Shown here: in pieces, positions 10,759 through 22,700 of the stretch
Position numbering within the stretch: the first letter of the stretch is position 1
How the letters are laid out: each line of letters opens with the position of its first letter
Source of the DNA: Toxonevra muliebris
Taxonomy: Eukaryota > Arthropoda > Insecta > Diptera > Pallopteridae
Direction of reading: 5' to 3'
Assembly: GCA_963691655.1 (NCBI GenBank)
Contig: OY829328.1
Span: 85,440,400 to 85,504,399, forward strand
Length of the DNA stretch: 64,000 nucleotides
Made by a program: the position numbers and the translations under genes
Notes under the pieces: generated by a model
What the model was told of the DNA's origin: nothing
The model's input: the letters and a program-made list of their open reading frames with translations, nothing else
Database searches by the model: none

Positions 10759-12529
10759 CTAATAATATATATATATATATATATATTTGAAGCAAGAAAA
10801 AGACCTAAACACTCCCTGCCCCCTGTTTCCACAACCTCTATGCCATAACGCTAGAGAACAGTTCATCTCTCCTCACCTCGGTTCATCTTCTAAACTTATC
10901 TAAAAAACACATTAAAAATTTAATATATTTATTTGCAATGTGAAAGTTTGGAAAATACAAGAAAATTGTTTATGCGTTTACATTTCACACTTCACTTCCG
11001 TCTGAAGGAAATAGTTTCAATTTCAAATTCTAACGAATCTTAACTCAAATTGATAACTTCCTGAAATTTATTTGTTGAATGCTTTCTAGCAAATAATAAT
11101 TACAGAAATTCTTATTATAAATATGCAGAAAAAACAAAAACAAAGAAAAATGCATACAAAAATTTGCTATAGAAGAAGAAAACTGTCGTCATTTTCATAA
11201 GCAAAAGCAAAAGCAAAGTGATATGCCAAATGCACAAATAAATCTTAAAAAGTAGCCAAACTCAACCCTCTTCTAATAAATTTCATCTCAGCAAATCTCT
11301 GCAATGATAGTGAAAAAAGGGAGTGAGCAAAAAAAAAAAAGAGAAGTAAAGTAAAAATAGTAAAAAAGGGTAGTAAAAATATAATGAAAAAATACCAACA
11401 TACTTTGAATAAAGCATGGAAAAGGCAAAAAAAATAAGTACTAACTATAAACATTTGGCATCATCAAAAATGAAACTAAACTTAAAATGAAATGAAATAA
11501 AATTCAAATTCAACAAATTCAAATTCAACTCAATGTAAATGGAAAAAGCTTTTGTTTAAAAAGCGGAAATAGGAAGTTGAATGTTTTTTCCGTTCAACAA
11601 ATGTATGTATGTGCTTGTATAGACAGTTATGTATGTGTGTGTGTGTGTGAGGAAGGGTGTAGAGTAAGTTGCTGTGATGCTCTGGTGGTAGATTAAATTT
11701 TATTTAACAATTCTCTTTTGTATGTATGCGTTTGCTACTATGTGTGCGTGTGTATATTTCACATATTTGTTGAAATTTGTGCAAAATTTTTGAGATTTTA
11801 TTACAAATAAAAAAAAAGAAATAAATGAATAAAAGGGGGCGTTAAAAAAAAAACAGAAAAAATCAGTGACAGAAAATGTCATTGAAAAATTGCTTTGTCA
11901 GTTTTTTTTTTCTCTCTCCAATTTATTTTTTTTTTTTTTTTATTTCAGTGTATAATTTTAGTAAAAATTGCACAGAATTGTGAAACTACAAAATTTTTGC
12001 TATAAATTTAAAACAATGCTGTATGCTTCAAACTTTGCACTAAATACAAACGACAACCGATGAATGTGTGATTTGTGAAACTAAAACTGCATTGAAAATT
12101 CGGAAAGAGGATTTGAAATTTGTAAATTTGTTTCATAACAATTGGTAAAAAAAAAATAAAAAAAAATGCAGGTATTGTATTTCGAAACATAAAACGAAAC
12201 TGAGTGAAATTTTTGTAATTTTTTTTTACTTTTTTCTGAATATATTTTAATCTAAATCTACTTTATAACTTTGTGAACATTCATTGAAAAATTTTGTTTT
12301 TAAACGATTTTAAAAGCGGGATTAAAATTTAACTAAAAGTAGATGTGAATTTTTAAATGCTTTTTTTTTATTTTTTTTTGATTGCAGAATTTTTAAAAAC
12401 TTATCAATATTTAGCATTAGGGGTACAAAAAAAAAACATAAATGTTTATACCATAGTAAAAATTTGTAGTATAGATTGAACTTTCATTTTACAATAATAA
12501 ATTCTAAATGGAATTAATACAACTAGAAT
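10759..12529. other. Intronic DNA, no gene seen
   Basis: Begins with an (AT)n run near 10763-10786 and continues as A- and T-rich intron with short GT runs near 11635-11650. Nothing else is recognised. Confidence 0.45.
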
Positions 12530-13115
12530 GCACCTACCGACCGACCTGATAAAAGACCGAATCAAACCATTCCAGATACTAAAAAAAAAATAATGGAAAG
12601 ACTAAAACTGGAGACCAAAGGCTAAAGACCAGAGACTAGAGGCTGGAAACTTGATATCAGATGAAACCAGTGACTAGACAATAGAGATCAGTTACTAGAG
12701 ATTACAGACTAGAGATTAGAGACTATGGATCAGAGACTAGAAATCGAAAATCAGAAAACATAACCATAGGCTTGAGATCAGAAACTAAACATCAGAAACC
12801 AGAGATAAAAATTTGGTGACAGTGTTAGAGACTAAAGCCTAGAAATCAGGAAATCAAAAACCAAAATCAGAAATCACAGTTCAGAAATTTCAAACACGAA
12901 AGCCAAAACCAGTGACTAGAAACTAGAGGCTAGAGATTAGATATTACAGATCAGAAAGTATAGAATAAAAACACGAATGCAGAAATGGGGAAAAGAGAGA
13001 TTAAAAACCATAAATATCAGAAACCATAAGCCAGAGATCAGAGACCAGAAATCAAAGACCATAGCTTAAGAACCACGGGCCAAAATCAAAAATCACGCAT
13101 CCAAAACCTGAGCTC
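12530..13115 (+). repeat. AGACTAGAGATCAGAAACCAG-type cryptic repeat
   Basis: About 580 bp made of imperfect units such as AGAGACTAGAG, AGAGATCAG and AGAAACCAGA, with period near 6-8 and higher-order units near 14. No two neighbouring units are identical, so it is a degraded or dynamically mutating simple sequence and not a clean satellite. Frames are broken by stops and no coding is supported. Confidence 0.75.
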
Positions 13116-14464
13116 TTCTAGCCTGACCCTTGGATATAGCATTTAGATTCACAAAAAAAAAAAAAAAAAACAAATTTTCAGTTTGAATGATTGCTCAATT
13201 TATATCCATCAAAACACCAAGGCTTTCCTTCTAGGATCTTGATCAATTTTATTTATTACTGTTGCTAAACCTATTTTATTTTTTTGAATTTCTAAACATT
13301 TTTGGGCAAATTAAGTTACATTTTGTGCAAGTAAATATACAAGTTGGTTAAAATAAATAAAATTTTAAACATTATTATTCTATGTTCGAGCTTCAAAAAA
13401 TATTTAATAAATACAAATACAATGCATACTCAGTTTTAAGAAATTTAGTTCATATTCATTTTAATTGAAGTGAATGGTTTTGAAATGAAATATATTCAAA
13501 ATTTTGTAAATATTTAATTTTAATAATTCTATGAAATTAAATTTATTATTTGTTTACATATTTTTTCCAACAAATGCTTTAAACTTATTTGCAAATAAAC
13601 GCAGTGGCTGAGGAAAAATTTTCATTAAAAAAAAGGAATTAAACAAAGAGTTGGCAATAAGGAAAAATTGTAAATGTTTTTGTTGAAATACAATCAACGT
13701 TTTTCTGACATTGTAATTAACTGTTATGTGGCTGATAAGAAAAAAACCTTCTGTGAGCTGATAAGGTATCCGGGTATTTAATATACAATATCCACCTACA
13801 ATTCGATCTAATTTTACTTTAAGAAGTTAAGGGAACATTTATATCAGAATTAAACTTTTTTCAAACATGCAGTTATCAATTTTATTTTGAAATCGCCATA
13901 GTCAGTTTCATAGCAAATTCCCAAATTTACCTACTTATTTTTCGCACCAATAGCCAAGAATTGTTCAATGGCAATAGTTACTTATTTTTGGAAAATAAGC
14001 AATTTAATTTAAAGTTCCAGTGGCTGTCATTATAGTATTGTAAAAACTTTGAACTTTCAACGAAGAAGCCACAGTTTGTTCTTATGTGCCATAGAAAAAT
14101 ATAGGACTCTTGATATTGAAAAAAATTTTAGGGGAAAACCAAAGAATATTTTATATAACAATAAAGCTAAAGGTGGCGTTGATTCGAAATTCTAATGAGC
14201 TTGTCATTGGAAAACCCAAAACTCCAAGCAACGTTGAACTTTCACAACAAAAAAAGCTGCTTCATTTGTAAGTCTTTATAAATGTAACAAAGAAAAACCA
14301 GAAAATCCTGCAATATTTGTTCAAATAGAGTTTGAGACGAACATTCAAGCAGCACTTGCGATCAAACTTAAATATATTTGTATTATTCAATATTTGTCAC
14401 TTTTTAAATGTGTTAATTTACACACATTTTCATGTTTTTCTGCGATATAAACATTAAAAAAAAA
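13116..14464. other. Intronic DNA with one inverted partner of a later repeat
   Basis: AT-rich. CTGATAAGGTATCCGGGTA at about 13757 is the inverted counterpart of the CCCGGGTACC-type motifs at 14472 and 14655. It may mark the left end of an unrecognised element reaching to about 14685. No gene is seen. Confidence 0.4.
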
Positions 14465-14687
14465 TTTAGGCACCCGGGTACCTTATCAGACTTTTAAGGG
14501 TTAGGTTTTAGTTTTTGCTATTTTTGTTAAGAAATTATTATAAATAAGAAAATTATAATTTTGGACTCCAAATAAAGTCTTTAGATATGTTACGAGGACT
14601 CAGCCACGTAAAACCCATATTTCGAGAAATAACACAGTTTAAAAATCATTTAGGTACCCGTGTACCATATCAGCTTGTTAAGGGTTA
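14465..14687. repeat. Direct repeat pair with CCCGGGTACCTTATCAG core
   Basis: Two similar segments, about 14462-14503 and 14643-14687, each read TTTAGGYACCCGKGTACC, then ATCAG, then TTAAGGGTTA. They lie 180 bp apart in the same orientation, with an inverted third copy near 13757. They could be nested or repeated transposon termini. The boundaries are uncertain. Confidence 0.5.
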
Positions 14688-14688
14688 A

Positions 14689-14934
14689 CCCTAGACGGCA
14701 CTACATATTTTTTATACACTAAGGTCCATCTACGTCGAAGCGTCGAGGCTTTTTTTAACTCGATGCCAATTGCTGCCTATATAAAAAATTCTGGTTTTAT
14801 TATTGTGTTTTATTATTTTTTCAAAATTATTAATTGTTTGATTTTTTCAGTGCTCCTTATTATTTAAAAACAAAATTAATTAATTTATTGTTTTTTCTAT
14901 TAAATTAACAAACAAAAAATCGTGCTGCCTAGGG
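14689..14934. mobile_element. piggyBac-type MITE with TTAA target sites
   Basis: A 246-bp unit flanked by TTAA at 14685-14688 and 14935-14938. Its ends are CCCTAGACGGCAC on the left and, inverted on the right, CCCTAGGCAGCAC. TTAA duplication plus CCCTAG termini are the hallmark of the piggyBac superfamily. It is far too short to encode a transposase, so it is non-autonomous. Confidence 0.78.
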
Positions 14935-14984
14935 TTAAAAAAGATTCCGGAAGTTATTAAGACAAATTCTTGTGGGCTGGAAAA

Positions 14985-15480
14985 CTGAAACAGGAAGAAA
15001 ATCTGAAGGTGAAAGCAACGTGATTTGTGCTCTCAACGGCTTCAGAGTGCTTAAACAAGAAGATAGAATCTAGCAGTGAGAGTAACTGAATTTGTGCTCT
15101 CGAAAACCAGAGCGCACACACAAGAGAATCTGATCAGAATAATTTGATTGGTGCTGTCGCAAACAGAGAGAAAATCTGATCAGAATAATTTGATTGGTGC
15201 TCTCGCAAAAAGAGAGAAAATCTGTATGTGAGAATAACATAAGTTGTGCTCTTACAAACCGAAAAAAAACAATATGAAGGTGAAAGTAACTTGACTTGTG
15301 GTCCTTAAAATCTGATCTCAATAACAAATACGTTACTTAAAATTAAACTATAAACATAGAACAGTAGTCAAGACTTTGAAAAATTAACCTTTTGATTTAA
15401 TTTTCATAGTCTACTAAAAATATAATAAAAGTGAGAATCTATTCAGAGCAACTTAGGTTGTGCTCTCTAAAACCAAAATC
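14985..15480 (+). repeat. 46-bp minisatellite, about six diverged units
   Basis: Units of the form GAGAAAATCTGATCAGAATAA followed by TTTGATTGGTGCTCTCGCAAA recur. The ATCTG landmark falls at 15128, 15174 and 15220, exactly 46 bp apart. Less similar units lie at about 15000, 15066 and 15268, and an outlying one at about 15436. The minus-strand open frame across it is an artefact of the periodicity. Confidence 0.75.
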
Positions 15481-17920
15481 CTTTTCTCCCCCCCCCTCTA
15501 AACTACGTGCCTGCATTGACATTTCATATAAAACTTTTTGATGCTATCATATATTTCATATATATGCACGTGTATATAAATATATAGATACACATGCAAA
15601 TATATTTATTATTATTATTTTTTCTTTTTGATACATATTCTCTCCCTTGTTGTCAAAACAATCAATTAAATACAAATGCAAAATTCATGCACATAAATTT
15701 ACCATGTTTTTGTTCAAATCTTCTGAGGGCGTTACCGTTGATGATAGTGAGATGGAAGGAGACGGGACACAACAACGATGTAAAAACTTTTCAATTAATT
15801 TATAGCAAAATTTTGAGCAAATATTAAACGAGGTATAAATATTTACATATGCAAACATACATAAATAGTTACATAAATTTGCGTAACAGAATTTCTTTGC
15901 ATATCCATTGTGTAGTTTAATGAATAGGTATGAGTAAAAAGGTACGAGAAGGGCGTAAGAAGTTGGAGTAGCAGCAGGAAATAAAGATATTTTAATTAAT
16001 AATTGCATTGGAAGATACTCGAATGGCCACAATCTGTGAGAATATTATTATGCAATTTACAAATATAAATATTTATGCATAAGTAAATATGCATTAAATG
16101 GTTTATGGTATGTTGAAATTTTGTGGCATTGTAAATTCAATTTCACACACACAATTTTATATAATTTAAATATTAAAATTTTAAACATTTATATGCATTT
16201 AATATATCTTCATTTTTTTTTTTTTTGTTACGAGTGAATGATGATGTAAAAACTTATGTAAATTAAATACTTTCATAAAATTTTTTAAATCAAAACTTTT
16301 ACATAAAAACATATCACTGAAACTGCTTTCCTGATATTATACTCAAAGCGGAATTGAGATTTACAAAATATTTTCATGTATGAAGTATTTGAATAGCTAC
16401 AGTGCTTCACAAATGTTTTGTTCCATGTCCAGCATATTACATACTTTGAGAGAAAACCTTGAGAAAAAATTTCTTTTTAAATATAGGTATTTAAAACTTT
16501 TTTCTGTGTATAAAATTGAAACATTTTATTTCTTAAGCTATAGTTTTTCATCTACTTTTTGTTCTTGTTTGTAAAGTACTATCGAGGTCAATTGCACTTT
16601 TACAACAAAGGTTTTTTTTTACCCCAGAAAAAAAGTTAAAAAACAAAAGCTTACTACCAAACACACACAAGTTTAGCCTAAAGAGTTCTTTTTACAAAAA
16701 AAAAAAAAAATTAGAATTAAAACTAACAACTTTTTAGTTACACTTTAACAAAGTAGAAATTAAAGAAAGAATGGGGGGTAAAACAAGAGTGGGAAAAGTG
16801 GCGTACAAAAAAAAAAAAAAAAAAAATCATAAACCACAAGTACCACAAAGAAAACGACGCACAAAATTTTGAAAAGAAACTTAAGAATCTCTTTTGCCCA
16901 AAGCTGCACATAAGAACTACTTGCCAAAATAACTGAGTGTAGGGCACGAAAAAGAAATATACTTAAATGAACTAACAACAACAACAGCAAAAAATAAACA
17001 ACAAACAAAACACTTTAGTTGTAACCTAAATTTTTGTTAAACAGAGAACAGAGAAAAAAACCGTTTGAAATTAATTTACAGTTTAGCTCTCCCTCTCACT
17101 GTGTAATTCACTCTCTCCTTATTGCACTTACATTCTTACTCTCAGTACTTAGTACCGAGCACCATATTAGTGTAAGAGCGAACAGTTTGAAAGTTATTGT
17201 ATTCTCTCCTGATACTACGGCTGCTTCTGCCGCTGCCTCTTTCTCTGCTACTATTTATTTACTACCATTTTTCAAGTATACTATTGACCCTAAAATGTTG
17301 CATGTTTTTGATGTTGTTTTGTATTTGTTTTTTTTTTTGTGTTTTGCATTCTAATTTTTTGTTGTTGTGTTTTGTTTTTTCCATCATATTGCAATATAAC
17401 CTGAAGTGGCTTTAGTTTATCGTTTTCTCTCTCCTTCTCTCGTGTCGTTTCTTTCAATTTCTTAGGAAAATAAAAGAAAATTTTTCTTGTATATGTTGAG
17501 CTGGTTAAGAAGTGTGCTTAATACAATGGGGGTAGATAGTTGGGGTCAGAGGTGAAAGTAATAAGTGCAAGAGGGTGTAAACTTAATAACAATCCTCCCC
17601 TACTTCAAAATCTTTAACACCATAAAGTGTAAATTAAATTAAAGTGCAGAAAAGGGTTATTCATAAAAAGGATGAAAACTAAATAGAAATTTTAATTGCG
17701 TGCAATATTTTTTTAACTGTGTGTGTTGGTAATTTAGCATTGAGTTGAGCGCATCAGCTGGTGAGAGAGTAACACTGATTCTAGTTCTCTCTTCAATTCT
17801 TTAATATCAAAACTAATATTTTCATTCCTACTGCATTTTTAACATTTCAAAAATCTATTTGCCTTTGACGCCATTGAAACTAAATATAAATATTTTTTAT
17901 TCTATTTCTTTTCTCCATAG
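15481..17920. other. Intron up to the FN3 exon
   Basis: AT-rich with poly-A/T runs (for example 16806-16827) and a stretch of CTCTCTC-type sequence near 17085-17240. It ends in a pyrimidine tract and CATAG acceptor at 17916-17920. No gene or bounded transposon is seen. Confidence 0.5.
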
Positions 17921-18220
17921 ATCTTCCCGATCCGCTAAAAAATTGCACTGCCTATAATGCCACCGCAAATTCAATACAAATTCAATGCATAACCGGCTAT
18001 GATGGTGGCATACCGCAACACTTTCATGTGCAAGTCTATGATGAACTTAATCGTCAAATCCTCTACAATACATCATACAAATATCCGGAATTCACGGTAA
18101 AACGTCTACCAAGCGATTCAGTATTTGTGATACGTGTGACTGCGGTGAATGCACAAGGACCCAGCAAAATTGCATATCGTTTGAGGGGAAGAACATTGTC
18201 AGCACCATTATTGCGAACAG
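17921..18220 (+). CDS. Sidestep-family adhesion protein, FN3 exon
   Basis: Exactly 300 bp, phase 1 at both ends: it completes GAT (Asp) at its start and leaves a single G before the GTGAG donor at 18221. It encodes one fibronectin type III domain starting LPDPLKNCTAYNATANS. The region around GYDGGIPQHFHVQVYDE contains the hydrophobic strand pattern and the GG-IP turn I associate with side-family FN3 domains. The C-terminal part, VIRVTAVNAQGPSKIAYRL, matches the usual FN3 ending with N-x-x-G. Three possible N-glycosylation sites are visible (NCT, NAT, NTS). The domain is extracellular, directly before the membrane helix. Codon usage is more GC-rich than the flanking introns, supporting a real exon. 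Confidence 0.9.
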
Positions 18221-18325
18221 GTGAGATAAACTTACATTTTACATATGTGTTTGTATAGGGGTAAAAATATTTCTATAAAAATATTCACATAAATCTTTCT
18301 CTCCTTCTTTGTCTTCTTTTTATAG
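18221..18325 (+). other. Short 105-bp intron, phase 1
   Basis: GTGAGA donor and TATAG acceptor after a C/T-rich tract. An open frame runs a few codons into it before a stop, so skipping its removal would truncate the protein before the membrane helix. Confidence 0.85.
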
Positions 18326-18723
18326 CTTCTTCCACAGCTGTGCTCGTTCAACTAACCCCACTGTTGGGCGCTTTGGTAGGTGGTATTGTAACCCTAATGC
18401 TCGTCGCCATATGCATTGTGATTTTTATTAAATTTCGTACTAAAAATACACGCCGCCCAAATGGTGATACTACTACCACGGAAGCGGATAAAGGTAGCGC
18501 TGAGCCACTCTCACGCAATATGGGTAGCCATTCGAGTTTAGAGGATAAAAATCCGGATGTAGTGCCGCAAGAAACAAACAGCGAGGATGAATTTCACTTG
18601 GAGGAGAAAGCATTCGATCGTTTAAATATGGAATCACAACGTATTCTGTATACACCACCGACACGCATAAATACAGCATCGCCACCACCGCCGCAATCAC
18701 TGTCGCCTACATTTGGCAAACAG
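18326..18723 (+). CDS. Sidestep-family adhesion protein, transmembrane exon
   Basis: Starts with CT completing an Ala codon. It encodes a short linker, ASSTAVLVQLTP, then one hydrophobic helix (LLGALVGGIVTLMLVAICIV, about 18358-18420) followed by the stop-transfer sequence KFRTKNTRRP, so a type I orientation with a cytoplasmic tail. The tail begins with a Thr/Ser and acidic region (SHSSLEDKNPDVVPQETNSEDEF) and ends in a Pro-rich stretch (TASPPPPQSLSPTFGKQ). The exon ends at CAG|GTGAGT in phase 0. If this donor is not used, translation continues for only five residues (VSAYE) to a TAA at 18739-18741. That would give a protein lacking the last-exon tail. No transcript evidence is available to decide. 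Confidence 0.88.
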
Positions 18724-18990
18724 GTGAGTGCGTATGAATAAATTTTGCATAGTTTTAGGCGAATGAGCGATGGGAAATGCAATTTTTCATGTGCAAAGTT
18801 CAATCGGAGCATTGTGCATGAATTGATTTGGTGGCACAGAGTTTCAATTGCCGTTTAGGTTTATCGAATTGTAAAAGCGGGAAATGCTACATAAGATAAA
18901 CACTGTGTGTGCAAAGGCAGCGTACTTATTATTGCATACCTTTAAGCGCTTTTTGTATTTGGCACGAAAGCAGAAAAGCGTTATTTTTGA
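18724..18990 (+). other. Start of the 15.5-kb phase-0 intron
   Basis: GTGAGT donor at 18724; the matching acceptor is at 34185. No element is recognised in this first part. Confidence 0.6.
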
Positions 18991-18999
18991 ATACAAAAA

Positions 19000-19730
19000 A
19001 AAAAACATAACAACAGCAATAGGAAAGAAGAAGAGAAGGGCAAAGAGGAAAATGGGATAGAGAGAATAGATTAAAGGAAGAAGGAAGGGGAAGAGTCGAG
19101 ATTAAAAAGATGGGAGGGAAAGGCGAGAAGGATAGCAGATGAAGAAGAAGGGGAGAGGGGAATACTAGAGGGAAAATAAGGGAAGCAAACTAGGTAGGGA
19201 AAAGAGAATAAGGAGGGAAAGGAGAGGAGGAAAAAGGTGAGGGGGAAGAGAAAAGAGATGAGAGGGGAAAGAGAAAATGGGTTGGGAGGTGGGGGAGGCA
19301 GAAAAGGAGAGGGGAAAGAAAAAGAGGAGGAAAGAGGAGGAGGGGGGGGGAAGGAGAGTCAGAATGAAAAGAGGAGGAAAGAGGAGATGTGAAAGTGAAG
19401 AGGGTAAAAGAGGAGAGGGGGAAAAGACGAAAAGAAAAAAAGCAATCAAAGAGTTCCCCAAAGAGAAAAACGAAAGATAAATGAGGGGAGGGAGAGGTAT
19501 AGAGGAATTGAAGAAGGAAAACAAGAGAAGGAAAGAAAAGAAAGGGAAATAAGAGATGAAATGGAGAGATGCGAAAAGAGAAGAAAAATAAATGAGGAAG
19601 AGAAAAAAGAGAAGGAAAATAAGAGAGTAAAAAAAAGGGGAAAAGTTGACAGATAGAAGGGGATAAGAAAGAAGCTGTGGGGTAGGAGAAGGAAAACAGA
19701 GGAAGAAAGAAAGAGAAATATTTCAAAAAA
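19000..19730 (+). repeat. Polypurine tract of about 0.7 kb
   Basis: The + strand is almost purely A and G for about 700 bp, with repeated AGGAAGAG, GAGGGGAA and GGAGGAAAG themes and only scattered pyrimidines. It sits a few hundred bases into the last intron. Long open frames on both strands here (for example 19190-19756 minus) are products of the composition (Ser/Pro/Phe/Leu or Lys/Glu/Arg/Gly only) and are not genes. Such tracts can form triplex (H-DNA) structures. Confidence 0.85.
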
Positions 19731-22700
19731 CTCATATCCCAAAATTTTAGAAACAAGTTGGAAAAATTTTAAGTCCAGAAATAATCTAACAGAAACTGCA
19801 CAGGCCTGCAAATTTTCCATTCAAAAGCCAAAGTTGACATTTCTTACAGAACCCTTGATACTGGGGCTGAATTTATCATATCAGGGTTTTGAGATGTTCT
19901 TACTCCATAAGATAGATAATAATTTTTTTCTCGGGAAAATCGCACAGCAAACTAATTTATAATAAACTAAAATCCTTTACATTTCGATCCACTTACCCTT
20001 TTAATATTCCCGATTTTTTTTTTTAATTTTCATTATAATGGGAAATAATTGCTCGGATTCTTAAATACAGCACAATCCAAAATTACACAAGCCTGCGTTA
20101 TAAATAAATAATAATATTATAGAACAACAAGCCGTTGAGGTCCTACCCCGAGCTTTTCACATTCATTGCTAATGGTGTGTGTGTGAAAAATGTATGGAAA
20201 ATGATTTTACGTCAAGCGTTAACGGCAAGATGAAACTCGTTTTCTTTGATAACTTTCAACCTTATAAGGTGCATCATTTGTCAAGAGCTTAGAAGTGTTA
20301 CCGTGCATTTCTCTTCCGAGCTGTTCACTTTTCCCAGCATAGATAAGTAATTACCAGTCAGAGAATTGCGCTTTTAGTGTCTTTCATTAATATCTTTGCC
20401 TCATTTACTCTAACATAACAAAGTTTTTAGAATTAATTTTTATCTAATTGCTACTTTTTCAAAACTCCTAAGAAACACGAGGAAGAACATTTAAAATGTT
20501 ACATGCATACAAAAAATTCTAAACCTATTAATGTTAAATAAATTGCTACACTTACATGAATATATGTATGTTTGTATGCATGTCAGCTCGACAAATGTTT
20601 GAAACAAAAGGGAAACAACGACAATAACAACTTTCGACAAATTATACTTAATTAAAGCGTTTTTATATATGTTTATTTGTTTGGCTTCTGCTTATTTTCC
20701 TTCATCTTCTTGTTCTTCATTTGAACTACATGAAAACACAACGGAAATAAGACAAGAAAATAGCAACAACAACAAAAACAACAACAAAAAGATGCTGTGC
20801 TTGATACTGTCAACAAATTGAGCATAGTGACAGATAGAGTCAGCCAGTCAGTCAGGAACACATACATAAATACAAAAATAATATGAACAAAAAACACACA
20901 AAAAAGAAGACATTACCTATTTATAACGAACGAAAGGACCTTTTTTATACGAAGGAATGTATGTGTGTTTATTTTGTAAGCGAAACGCTTTTTACTCATT
21001 ACGATGTTTATTATCAAGATGCATAGACAAACATACACATGAAAATCACATATATGTGTGTGTGCAATTGTCAGCGAGCTAGTACAATAGCTGCTTGAAA
21101 AAAAGAAAGAATGAAGCAAAGAAAAAAAAAGTGTCGAGCACGCACTTCCGTTTCTTGTACTTCCGCTCTATATTATATAGAAACTACGCAACATCAACCA
21201 CCAGCATACAGAAACACACACTAAAAATCCCTCACTCATACTCTCTTTCTCTCTCACTCACTCACACTCACTTATTGAGCGCTCAGAAAAAGCTACTAGT
21301 ATACTTCTTAATAACGTGACAATGTTGCTTATGAATGTATGTCTGTGTATGTGTGTGTGTGTGTGTGTGTGGCCCATTGTGTTATATATTGTGCTGTTTG
21401 TGTTTATTGTATGATGAGTTCATATTTTATGGTATCACTTTTTTTGTCATTTAACAAAAATGAGAAAGCATCAGCATTACCCATCACCAGAGACTCGCGT
21501 TGTCAGCAAACAACAGCAACAACACAAACAAAAACAACAACTGCAAAAACAGCAACAACAACAACATAATATAACAAAAGACAGCACAGTATAGAAGAGC
21601 AAAAATGATGAGTGAATGAAAAATGGTGTGGGTGACAACATAAGATTGTTTCACATTATTGACAGTTTATCAAATTGATTTAGCAACAATGATGCGATGT
21701 TCGGGTGACACAATACCGGATATGGTTGGATTGTTCTTCTTGCTCACTGTATAAAGTAGATAGTGTAGGGTGTCACCCTCTTTTACACAGAACGCTAGTA
21801 GAACGTACATACGTACGTACTATACATCGTTAAGCGGTCGTGATGAATGTAATTGTTGTTGAATTGAGCTCGTAAAAATTGTGATGCTCTATGAATGCGA
21901 TGATGAAGTTTAAAAGTTTTATGTTTTTTTTCTAGTTGCTTTTGGTTGGTTTTCTTTTGTTTTATTTTATTTTGTAAGAGTATTTGGTTTTTTGTGTGTG
22001 TGCTTTTTATGAGTTTTTGTGTAAATAAGATGAGAAAAGTTTTTTCTGTGTTGTTGTTATAGCATACTTTTAGGTGTTGTACAATTTGAAAAGTTTTGTT
22101 TTCTTTGTTTGATTAGTTTAAGTTTCTTATTTGATGTGGTGGTAGCGATGTTTTTTTTTTTTTCTGTGGCTATTATTTTTTCTAAGGTTTCATCAGAATC
22201 ATGGATAAGTAGCACAGTAAAATATACTAGTGGACTCACTCTATTTGTGTAAAGCAAACAAAAACAATTAAAACATATCTAAAGGTATATAATGAAATTA
22301 GAGCAACCAAAAATCTCTAGATTCTTCTTCGGTTTGTTTGTGCCATTAATTTGTTGTGGAATTTGCTTAAATTGCTCTTTTAGAATTTCATAACCAAAGT
22401 ATTTATGTATGAAAAATATATAAGTTTTGTTAAGAAATAATACAAAAACATGATAGAAATTTCAAACATAGTTTTGAGGCTATTATGTCGGAATCTTTTG
22501 TTCATTAGATACGAATTGAAGCAAAAATTTACTATGAATCGTTAACAGTTTCATGGGAACGTTTTTTGTTCTAAGTGTGTCTAGATGAGCAACATAACAT
22601 AATAATCTAGTTACTAGTACGTGTTTTTACAAACTCAGAATGAAAACTTTAAAGATATAGGCTTGCTATTAAAAATTTACCATAAAAAAAAGAAAAAATT

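Noticed and set aside
19165..19820. Overlapping minus-strand open frames of 119-188 codons
   Set aside because: Produced by the polypurine tract. They contain only Ser, Phe, Leu, Pro and similar residues and occur in several frames at once.
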